NCBI RefSeq assembly: GCF_900091495.1 | Contig: NZ_LT607413.1 | Location: 930,001-994,000, forward strand | Origin: Micromonospora echinospora | GTDB taxonomy: Bacteria > Actinomycetota > Actinomycetes > Mycobacteriales > Micromonosporaceae | Reading direction: 5' to 3' | DNA: 64,000 nt | In this document: positions 7,161-14,295 of the stretch, piece by piece | Position numbering within the stretch: position 1 is the stretch's first letter | How the letters are laid out: the number at the start of each line of letters is the position of its first letter | Notes under the pieces: generated by a model | Seen by the model: only the letters and a program-made list of their open reading frames with translations | What the model was told of the DNA's origin: nothing | Database searches by the model: none | Program-made: the position numbers and the translations under genes

Positions 7161-9122
7161 TCAGCGGCGGCCCCGGCGGGCGCGCAGGTAGTCGGAGACG
7201 ACGTACTCGCCGAGGTCGTCGGTGTCCGGGGTGAAGATCCGCCCCTTCGACCGGCGGGCCACCGCGTCCATGAACCGGCGCAGCCCCGGGTCCTCGCCGA
7301 GCATGAAGATGTTCAACGTCGCGCCGTACCGGGTCAACCGGTCCACCTCGCGGATGGTGGCCTCGACCGTCTCGTGCAGCGGCGGCCAGTGGAAGACCGG
7401 CTCGCCGTCGTCCGGGTCGAGGTGGGCGGTGGGTTCGCCGTCGGTGACCACCAGCACCACCGGCTCCGCCCCCGGATGCCGGCGCAGGTGCCGTCCGGCC
7501 AGCCGCAGCGCGTGCTGGAGGTTGGTGCCCTGCACCATGTCCGGTTCGACCGCCGCCAGTTCCTGCTGGCTGAGCGGCAACGCCGCCCGGCCGAAGCCGA
7601 CGATCTGGAGGGCGTCCTGCGGGAACCGGGTGGCGACCAGGTGGGACAGGGCCAGCGCGGTCTGCTTCATCGGCCCCCAGCGGCCCTCGGAGACCATCGA
7701 GAAGGACAGGTCGACGCAGAGCGCCACCGCCGCCGAGGCCCGCCGCTCGGTCTCCATCACCTCGAAGTCGTCGACGGCGAGCCGCACCGGCACCGTCGGC
7801 CCGGCCCGGCGCACTGCCCGGGTGAGGGTCCGCACCACGTCCAGCGGCTGCTCGTCGCCGTACCGCCAGGGGCGCGACGCCCCGCTCACCTCGCCGGCCG
7901 CTCCGGCGGACCGCAGGTCGTGCTGACCGCGCGGCCCGGCGGTCAGGTCGGCGAAGACCCGGCGCAACGCGGTGCCGGCAAGGCGGCGCAACGCCTTCGG
8001 GCTGAACGTCAGGCCGTCCGGGCTCCGGCTCACCCAGCCCTGCCGGCGCAGCTCCCGCTCCAGCTCCTGCAACCGGCGTACGTCGTCGGCGGCGTCCCGC
8101 CCGAGCGTGCGGCCGACCGTCTCCACGTCGACGTCGTCCAGGGTCGCCCCCGGGTGCTCCTGACCGAGCTGGTCGAGCAGGTCGTCCAGCTCGCCGATCT
8201 CGCCGAGCGCGGCGGCGGCCTCGCCGTAGCCCAACGGCTGGTCGCCCCGGACCCGCTCCCCCCGCGACCAGCCCAGGTCCGGCCGCAGCGCCCGCAGGTT
8301 GGCGTCGAGCGCGGCCAGCTCACCGGAGAGTCGGTCGCCGAGGGACTGCCGCATCAGTCCCGCGAGTTCCTCGCGCTGCCGGTCCGACAGCGACCGCATC
8401 AGCCGCTCCCCCGCCGCCGACCGGCGGGCAAGCACGTCCACCAGCTCGTCGACGTCACGCGGCTGTTCCGGGAAGAACTCGCCGTGCCGGCGCATGAACT
8501 CGGCGAACGCGTCGGTGGTGTCCTCCGCGCGGGCGTGCCGGGCCAGCAGGTCGTTGAGGTCCCGCATCATCTCGGCGAGCTGCTGCTGCACCCGAGGGTC
8601 GGCGGCGGCCCGCGCGGCGTCCCGCAGCCCGGCGAAGCGCTGCTCCAGCACCTCGCCGCGCAGCCCGTCGAGGATCCGCTGGTACGTCTGCCGGGCCTCG
8701 TCGCTGGCCCAGTCGTACGCCGCCAGTTCCTCGACCGCGCGGGCGGTGGAACGCGGCAGGTTGTCCAGCACCGCCTCGGCGAACCGGGCGTCGTCACCGT
8801 CCCGCCCGCGCAGCTCGTCCCGCTCGGCGGCGAGCGCCTGGTCGAGCAGCGCCCGGGCCCGGGTCACCGCCCCGTCCAGGTCACCCCGGCGCAGCGCCTC
8901 GCGCCGCAGCCGGCGGGCCCGGGCGGCCAGGTCGTCCAGTCCGCGCCGCCCCTGCGGCCCCCGGCGCAGCAGGTTCCGCAGCGCCTCACGCAGGCTCCCG
9001 CCGGCCAGCACCTCCGCGCCGACCTGGTCGACCGCCGCCCGCACGTCGTACGGGGGCGCGAGCGGGTCGGGTCCGCCGCGCCACTGCCCGTACCGGAACC
9101 GGTTACCAGCCATGCCCTCCAC
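7161..9122 (-). CDS. VWA-domain protein, partner of the adjacent AAA+ ATPase
   Basis: A 653-residue cytosolic protein. Residues 1-460 are highly charged, helical and arginine-rich. The C-terminal von Willebrand A domain (about 440-645) keeps a full MIDAS: DLSFSMVS near 471, GTN near 532 and TDGEP near 560. Proteins of this kind pair with MoxR/Mg-chelatase-like AAA+ ATPases to remodel or insert metals into partner proteins. The client is unknown. The gene starts 57 bases after the AAA+ gene on the same strand, so the two form an operon. The GTG at 9122 was taken as start because a GAGG motif lies about 6 bases upstream. The ATG at 9113 is the alternative. Confidence 0.85.
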   Translation of the reverse strand: MEGMAGNRFRYGQWRGGPDPLAPPYDVRAAVDQVGAEVLAGGSLREALRNLLRRGPQGRRGLDDLAARARRLRREALRRGDLDGAVTRARALLDQALAAERDELRGRDGDDARFAEAVLDNLPRSTARAVEELAAYDWASDEARQTYQRILDGLRGEVLEQRFAGLRDAARAAADPRVQQQLAEMMRDLNDLLARHARAEDTTDAFAEFMRRHGEFFPEQPRDVDELVDVLARRSAAGERLMRSLSDRQREELAGLMRQSLGDRLSGELAALDANLRALRPDLGWSRGERVRGDQPLGYGEAAAALGEIGELDDLLDQLGQEHPGATLDDVDVETVGRTLGRDAADDVRRLQELERELRRQGWVSRSPDGLTFSPKALRRLAGTALRRVFADLTAGPRGQHDLRSAGAAGEVSGASRPWRYGDEQPLDVVRTLTRAVRRAGPTVPVRLAVDDFEVMETERRASAAVALCVDLSFSMVSEGRWGPMKQTALALSHLVATRFPQDALQIVGFGRAALPLSQQELAAVEPDMVQGTNLQHALRLAGRHLRRHPGAEPVVLVVTDGEPTAHLDPDDGEPVFHWPPLHETVEATIREVDRLTRYGATLNIFMLGEDPGLRRFMDAVARRSKGRIFTPDTDDLGEYVVSDYLRARRGRR

Positions 9123-9179
9123 CGCCGTCCTCGCTCGTGGTTCGCTGCCCCGGCGGACCTGGCACCTATCGCGACGGGC

Positions 9180-10718
9180 TCAGCCCCGCCCGCCGTAGCG
9201 GGTCCGGCCGTCGTCGGTGACGTCCTTGCCGAGCCGGCGGGTCAGGTGCAGCCCCTCCAACACGAACTCGATCCCGGCGGCGGCCTCCTCCGGGGTGGGC
9301 GCGTCGCCCAGGCCGAGCCGATCCAGCACCTTGGCCAGCCCCGGGATGGTGCCCACCTGGGCCAGCAGATCGGTCGCGGCGACCAGCTCACCGGTCTCGA
9401 TCACGGCGTCGTCGGCGACCAGCGCGGTGAACCCGGACAGGTCGATCCCGGCCATCCGGGCGCGGAACGTCTCGGCGGTGGCGGTCCGCAGCAGGTGGGC
9501 GAGGATCTCCGCCTCCCGGCCGTCCTCGCCGCTCTCGAACTCCACCTTGCCCCGCAGCGTGCTCACCACCGACACCGCGTCACCGACGCGCGCCACCGGC
9601 TCGGTTGGTAGCTGGGTTGGCTGGGTTGGTAGCAGGGGCCCCCTGTTACCGCTTTTTGATGAGGAGGGGTCCCCTGCAGGCACCTCGGAGGAGCCGGGTG
9701 CGGGTGCCGGTGCGGAGGCGGCGAGCAGGCCGGCGCGGCGCAGGGCGGCGGCGGCCACCGTCTCGGCGGCGGCGATGGCGAACCGGGCGGAGACCCCGGA
9801 ACGCTGGTCGACCGAGGGCGATTCCCGCACCGTACGGGCGAACCGGGCCAGCACCTCCAGCACGTGCTCCGGCACCTCGGCGACGAGTTGCGCCTCCTGC
9901 CGGATCAGGGCCAGCTCCAGGTCCAGGTCCAGCGGGTAGTGGGTGCGGATCTCCGCGCCGAACCGGTCCTTCAGCGGGGTGATGATCCGGCCCCGGTTGG
10001 TGTAGTCCTCCGGGTTGGCGCTGGCCACCAGGAGCAGATCCAGCGGCAGCCGCAACTGGTAACCGCGAACCTGGATGTCCCGTTCCTCCAGCACGTTGAG
10101 CAGCGCCACCTGGATCCGTTCGGCCAGGTCAGGCAGCTCGTTGACGGCGAAGATGCCCCGGTTCGTCCGGGGCACCAGCCCGAAGTGAATGGTCTCCGGG
10201 TCGCCGAGCGAACGCCCCTCGGCGATCTTGATCGGGTCGACGTCGCCGATCAGGTCGCCGACGCTGGTGTCCGGGGTGGCGAGCTTCTCGCCGTACCGCA
10301 TCGAGCGGTGCAGCCAGCCGATCGGCAGGTCGTCGCCGGCCTCGGCGACGGCCGCCCGGGAGGCCGGGGTGATCGGGTGCATCGGGTGCTCGTTGAGCAC
10401 CGAGCCTGGGATCACCGGCGTCCACTCGTCGAGCAACCCGGCGAGGCTCCGGATCAGCCGGGTCTTGCCCTGGCCCCGTTCACCGAGCAGCACCAGGTCG
10501 TGCCCGGCGAGGAGCGCCCGCTCGACCTCGGGCAGCACGGTGTCGTCGTAGCCGACGATGCCGGGGAAGCGGTCGCCGCCCGTCCGCATCCGGGCGAGAA
10601 GGTTGTCACGGAGTTCCTGCTTGACCGTACGGTGCTGGTGTCCGGCCGCGCGCAGCTCGCCGAGCGTGCCGGGCAGGTCGGCCGGAGGGACCGGAGATAC
10701 CGGGGAAGGGGCAGTCAC
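9180..10718 (-). CDS. MoxR/magnesium-chelatase-like AAA+ ATPase with a repeat-encoded insertion
   Basis: A 512-residue AAA+ protein. Walker A is GERGQGKTR (about 79-87), the Walker B-type segment is GIFAVNELPDL (about 194-204), and sensor motifs follow at VASANPEDYTNRGRIITPLKDRF. The C-terminal part (about 370-505) is the lid/helical region. It pairs with the VWA protein downstream in the arrangement of chelatase-like chaperone systems. The notable oddity lies at residues 344-365: the peptide VPAGDPSSSKSGNRGPLLPT is encoded by interspersed repeat copy B. The element was therefore accommodated in frame in the linker between the ATPase core and the C-terminal domain. The GTG start at 10718 leaves a 108-base divergent promoter region to the GNAT gene. 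Confidence 0.85.
   Translation of the reverse strand: MTAPSPVSPVPPADLPGTLGELRAAGHQHRTVKQELRDNLLARMRTGGDRFPGIVGYDDTVLPEVERALLAGHDLVLLGERGQGKTRLIRSLAGLLDEWTPVIPGSVLNEHPMHPITPASRAAVAEAGDDLPIGWLHRSMRYGEKLATPDTSVGDLIGDVDPIKIAEGRSLGDPETIHFGLVPRTNRGIFAVNELPDLAERIQVALLNVLEERDIQVRGYQLRLPLDLLLVASANPEDYTNRGRIITPLKDRFGAEIRTHYPLDLDLELALIRQEAQLVAEVPEHVLEVLARFARTVRESPSVDQRSGVSARFAIAAAETVAAAALRRAGLLAASAPAPAPGSSEVPAGDPSSSKSGNRGPLLPTQPTQLPTEPVARVGDAVSVVSTLRGKVEFESGEDGREAEILAHLLRTATAETFRARMAGIDLSGFTALVADDAVIETGELVAATDLLAQVGTIPGLAKVLDRLGLGDAPTPEEAAAGIEFVLEGLHLTRRLGKDVTDDGRTRYGGRG
9625..9686 (+). repeat. Interspersed palindromic repeat, copy B, inside the AAA+ gene
   Basis: The element reads GGTAGCAGGGGCCCCCTG...CGCTTTTTGATGAGG...AGGGGTCCCCTGCAGGCACCTC on the plus strand. 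It lies wholly within the AAA+ ATPase gene on the opposite strand and causes neither a stop nor a frameshift. The upstream flank carries GGTTGGTAGCTGGGTTGGCTGGG, a short G/T-rich duplication of the element edge. Confidence 0.9.
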
Positions 10719-10826
10719 CCGACCAAAGCTAGCTCACCCCGGGGAGGTATCCGTCGCACCAGTCGTCCGCTGAAAGCCGTTCGGTAACGTTCACACCTCC
10801 GTCGCCCGTCCGCAGGGAGTGTCAGC

Positions 10827-11357
10827 ATGAACGATCCAGTCGTCACCCGGTACGCCACGCTCGCCGACCTGGAGCACATCGTCGACATCCACACCCGGGC
10901 CCGGCTCGCGTACTACCAGGCCGGCGGATTGACAGCCGACGCCGTCCAGGATCCGACGGTACGGGAGGCGCAGCGGGAAGGCTGGACCGAGGCGATCGAG
11001 TCGCCCGACAAGCGGGTGCTCTGCGCCACGCTCGGCGACGACGTCGTCGGCGCGGCCGCGATGGGACCGCCGCTGACGTCCGCCCCGGACACCACCCGGG
11101 CCGGTCAGCTCTACCAGATCCACGTCGTCCCCGGCCGCTGGGGACACGGCATCGGCAGCGTCCTGCACGCCGCTTTCCTCGACTACCTGGTGGAGACCGA
11201 CCTGTCCCTCGGTCTCATCGAGGTCTGGGAACGCAACACCCGCGCCCTGGCCTTCTACACCCGGCACGGCTGGAAACCGGACGGCGGATCCCGCCCCGGC
11301 CCGGACGACTCCCGGTTCCTCTTCCTCCGACTCGCCCCGGTACGGAGCCTTCGGTAG
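10827..11357 (+). CDS. GNAT-family N-acetyltransferase
   Basis: A 176-residue single-domain acetyltransferase. The acetyl-CoA-binding motif A is QIHVVPGRWGHGIGSVLHAAF (about residues 99-119), where the Q/R-x-x-G-x-G/A signature appears as GRWGHGIG. The C-terminal beta5/alpha4 segment is EVWERNTRALAFYTRHGWKPDG, typical of the family. The substrate is unknown. The ATG at 10827 is preceded by a GGGAG motif. It is transcribed divergently from the AAA+ gene and ends about 135 bases before repeat copy C. Confidence 0.88.
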   Translation: MNDPVVTRYATLADLEHIVDIHTRARLAYYQAGGLTADAVQDPTVREAQREGWTEAIESPDKRVLCATLGDDVVGAAAMGPPLTSAPDTTRAGQLYQIHVVPGRWGHGIGSVLHAAFLDYLVETDLSLGLIEVWERNTRALAFYTRHGWKPDGGSRPGPDDSRFLFLRLAPVRSLR

Positions 11358-11492
11358 CCACCGCGTCGCCGTTTCGCCGATCCGGAGGCCTCGGAAGTTC
11401 TGGACAGGCCAGTTTCGGCGAAACGGAGTGGATCACCCGGAGGGCGGACACGGGACGGAGTGGATCACCCGGACTGCCGCCTCTGGTGTGGT

Positions 11493-11549
11493 TGCAGGGG
11501 TCCCCTGCTCATCAAAAAGCGGTAGCAAGGGGCCCCTGCAAACACCTCA
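11493..11549 (-). repeat. Interspersed palindromic repeat, copy C (inverted)
   Basis: This copy is in the opposite orientation to A, B and D. On the minus strand it reads GCAGGGGCCCCTTGCTACC, then GCTTTTTGATGAG, then CAGGGGACCCCTGCAAC. It lies between the convergent GNAT and aldo-keto reductase genes, where it could also act as a hairpin at the transcript ends. The remainder of 11358-11492 shows a short direct repeat (CGGAGTGGATCACCCGGA, two copies at about 11425 and 11457) and no gene. Confidence 0.88.
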
Positions 11550-11566
11550 GCGCCCCGGCGAACAGC

Positions 11567-12535
11567 TCAGCGGGTGGTGCGGGCGCGGAGGAGGCGGGGC
11601 AGGGCGGCCAGGCCGGTGACCGGCTGGAAGCGACGGGCGGCGGTGAGCAGGGCGTCGTACTCGCCGTCGGTGAGGTCGATCTCGGCGGCGGCGGCGTTGC
11701 GTTCCATCTGCTCGACGCTGGACGCGCCGGGGATGGCCACCACGTTCGGGTGGTGCAGCAGGTAGGCGAGGGCGATCTGGCTGGGCGTGGCATCGTGCGC
11801 GTCGGCCACCTCGCGCAGCGTGCCGATGAGCGCGGCGCCCCGTTCCAGGTTCTCCGGCAGGAAGTACGGGTTCGCCCTGCGGACCGCTCCGGCGGGCGGG
11901 TTCGCCGCGTCGTACCGGCCGGAGAGGAAGCCCTGGGCGAGCGGGCTGTAGGCCATCACGATCCGGCCGGTCCGCTCGGCGTACGGCAGCAGGTCGCTCT
12001 CCGGGCCCCGGTCGACGAGGCTGTAGCGGACCTGGTTGCTCAGCACCCGCCGGCCGAGGGCGATCTCGGCGAACTGCCACCGGCGGAGGCTGTAGTTGCT
12101 GACCCCCACCTCGCCGACCAGGCCGACGTCCTGCAACGCGCGCATGCCGCGCATCGTGGTGTGGTCGCCGACCACCGGGTTGGCCTGGTGGACCTGGTAG
12201 AGGTCGATGTGGTGCACGCCGAGCCGGGCCGCCGAGGCGACCGCCCGCTGCTGCACCACCGGGGCGATCGGGAGCACCGGAAGGACCTTGCTGGCCACCA
12301 CGGCCTTCGGCCGGTCGTCGCCGAGCGCCGCGCCGAGGATCCGTTCGCTGCGGCCGAAGCCGTACACCTCGGCGGTATCGAAGAGGGTGACCCCGAGGTC
12401 CAGCGCCCGGCGGACGATCTGGGCGGCCCGCTGCTCGTACTCCGGGCCGTAGCCCCACTCCTTCGAGCCGAACTGCCAGGTACCGAGGCCGATCTTGGAG
12501 ATGGGCTTGGGGGTGTCCACCGGAACGTAGCGCAT
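11567..12535 (-). CDS. Aldo-keto reductase
   Basis: A 322-residue (alpha/beta)8 NADPH-dependent oxidoreductase. Family motifs visible in order are IGLGTWQFG (about 15-23), LFDTAEVYGFGRSE (catalytic Asp and Tyr, about 51-64), VASKV (catalytic Lys near 83) and IDLYQVHQANP (catalytic His). The coenzyme region follows at AIPGASSVEQMERNAAA near the C-terminus. The length is normal for the general-stress/YajO-like branch. The substrate is unknown. The ATG at 12535 begins MRYVPVDTPKPISKIG. It is monocistronic, with the glycan block lying upstream on the same strand behind an 80-base gap. Confidence 0.92.
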   Translation of the reverse strand: MRYVPVDTPKPISKIGLGTWQFGSKEWGYGPEYEQRAAQIVRRALDLGVTLFDTAEVYGFGRSERILGAALGDDRPKAVVASKVLPVLPIAPVVQQRAVASAARLGVHHIDLYQVHQANPVVGDHTTMRGMRALQDVGLVGEVGVSNYSLRRWQFAEIALGRRVLSNQVRYSLVDRGPESDLLPYAERTGRIVMAYSPLAQGFLSGRYDAANPPAGAVRRANPYFLPENLERGAALIGTLREVADAHDATPSQIALAYLLHHPNVVAIPGASSVEQMERNAAAAEIDLTDGEYDALLTAARRFQPVTGLAALPRLLRARTTR

Positions 12536-12617
12536 GATCCGACGCTACCCCGGACGGCACGGGCCACCGGGCGGGTTACGGGAGGACGCCCCGGCGTCGG
12601 GACGCCCTCCCGTTCGC

Positions 12618-14228
12618 TCACTGGTAGACGGTGTCGGTGCCGACGTCGCGGATGCCGCCGGAGAGGTTGCCGGTGAAGTCGTTGCCCGGTCCGACCACGG
12701 TGGCGACGCACCGGCTGGTGGCGATGTGCAGCCCGAAGCGCTGGGTCCGGACCGCCTGGTCGTCGGTGGCGAGGTTGCCGGCGACGACGTTCTCGGCGCA
12801 GCCGACCCCGGTGGGGCTGGTCAGCCGGATGCCGTCCCGACCGGCCGTGTCGTCGGCGCTGTTGGTGACCCGGTTGTTCATGATCTGGTTGGCGGTGCCC
12901 CCGTCGACGTTGATCCCGTCCTGGCCGGCCTGGTCGACGACGTTGCCGGTCACCAGGTTCCGGTCGGAGGTCTTGTTCGGCTGGTCGGCGTCCGCGGAGG
13001 CGCGGTTGATCTGGATCCCGTGCCCGCCGACGTGGCTGATGGCGCAGCCGGTGACCGTGTTCCGGCTCGACGCGAGCAGTTCGATCCCGTCGCTGGTGGC
13101 GCCGGTGACCACGCAGTCCCGCACGGTGTTCCCGGTGGAGCTCCAGCCCTGGTTCTTGCCGTCGAAGACGATGCCCCGGCCCCGGGCGGCGGTCACCCGG
13201 ACCCGCTCGACCAGGACGTCCACCCCGTCGTCGAAGTCGAGGGCGTCGCTGGTGGACCGGGGTGCGCCGCCGGCGGAGACGGTGAGGTCCCGGACGACCA
13301 TCCGGACCGCTCCCTTGGTGTTGAAGGGCTCGGTGTCGGCGCTGGCGGTGCTGTGGTTCCGGATGAGGGTCAGGTCCATGCCCGCCCCGGCGAAGGTGAT
13401 GTCGTCGATCCGGACGAGCTTGAAGAACTCCCCGCCGAGGTCGAACGTGCCGGGGCCGAAGGCGATCGTGCCGCCGCCCCGACCGTCGAGCTGGCTGACC
13501 GCGCTCTCCACCACCGACTTGAGGCTGCCCCGGTAGCTGTGCCCGGTGACCTGGGAGACGGCCTCGTAGGTGACCGCCCCGGTCCGGGTGACCCGGTACG
13601 GCGACGGGTTGGGCGGCGCCGGCACGAGCAGTTCCGGCTTCGCCGTCCCCTCCCGGCTGGTGATCCGTACGCCGGTGTCGTTGGCGCTGGTCAGTGCCAC
13701 CGTGACGGGTCCGTCGCCGGTGACCAGCGCCGAGACGTCCACCGAGACCCAGGTGCCGGCGGAGACCGGGCCGCTGCTGCCGACCACGGCCCCGAGCGGC
13801 GGCGCGTCGTGGTACGTCAGGGTCGTCTCCTGCCACGGCTCGTCGCCGACCGCGCGGACCTCCACGCCGGTGCTGCTGGACGTCTCGACGTGGAAGCGGA
13901 GCAGCGCGGAGGGTTCGGGGTCGACCCCCTGCGCGTCGAAGCGGAGGTACGCCACCGCGACGGGCAGGCCGTCCACCTTCAGGCTGCCGGTGCCGTGGTT
14001 GGTCGCCGGGTCCATGCTGTCCACCCAGGCGTCGGCCACGGGCGTGACCGGCACGCTGGCCGGGGTCGACGTCGGGTCGGGGGGAGCCGGGGGCGGGGTG
14101 GCCGCCGGAGGTGGGACGTGGGGTATCGCGGCGGCTGCCGGGTCGACGGGTCCGGAGACCGCCACGGCGACCGCCACCAGCAGCGCCACCGTCGGCCGGA
14201 CCAGCCGGCCACGTGTCGTCCGCATCAT
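12618..14228 (-). CDS. Secreted DNRLRE plus right-handed beta-helix protein
   Basis: A 536-residue exported protein. The signal peptide is MMRTTRGRLVRPTVALLVAVAVAVSGPVDPAAAA, followed by a proline-rich linker. A DNRLRE-type carbohydrate-associated module occupies about residues 60-190 (ADAWVDSMDPATNHG...LRFDAQGV...). A parallel beta-helix runs from about 200 to the end, with repeated N-T-V-x-x-C and DGI turns of the pectate-lyase/NosD kind. This architecture suggests binding or cleavage of an extracellular polysaccharide. The catalytic residues are not obvious. A GAGGAG ribosome-binding site lies 7 bases before the ATG at 14228. It follows the GH99-like mosaic gene by 67 bases, as the last gene of the glycan block. 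Confidence 0.8.
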   Translation of the reverse strand: MMRTTRGRLVRPTVALLVAVAVAVSGPVDPAAAAIPHVPPPAATPPPAPPDPTSTPASVPVTPVADAWVDSMDPATNHGTGSLKVDGLPVAVAYLRFDAQGVDPEPSALLRFHVETSSSTGVEVRAVGDEPWQETTLTYHDAPPLGAVVGSSGPVSAGTWVSVDVSALVTGDGPVTVALTSANDTGVRITSREGTAKPELLVPAPPNPSPYRVTRTGAVTYEAVSQVTGHSYRGSLKSVVESAVSQLDGRGGGTIAFGPGTFDLGGEFFKLVRIDDITFAGAGMDLTLIRNHSTASADTEPFNTKGAVRMVVRDLTVSAGGAPRSTSDALDFDDGVDVLVERVRVTAARGRGIVFDGKNQGWSSTGNTVRDCVVTGATSDGIELLASSRNTVTGCAISHVGGHGIQINRASADADQPNKTSDRNLVTGNVVDQAGQDGINVDGGTANQIMNNRVTNSADDTAGRDGIRLTSPTGVGCAENVVAGNLATDDQAVRTQRFGLHIATSRCVATVVGPGNDFTGNLSGGIRDVGTDTVYQ

Positions 14229-14295
14229 TGCTGTTCTCCTCACCGGCCCCGGCGGCCCCGTCGCGGGCGGCGTCACCGCCGCCCGCGACGAGGCC

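Noticed and set aside
7161-10718. VWA/AAA+ pair as a magnesium chelatase for bacteriochlorophyll
   Set aside because: No other tetrapyrrole or photosynthesis genes nearby. General MoxR/VWA remodelling is the safer reading.
11512-11793. Frames reading through the dispersed repeat (such as GVPCYRFLMRRG and PHQKAV peptides)
   Set aside because: They arise because the palindromic element lacks stops in several frames. Only copy B is inside a supported gene.
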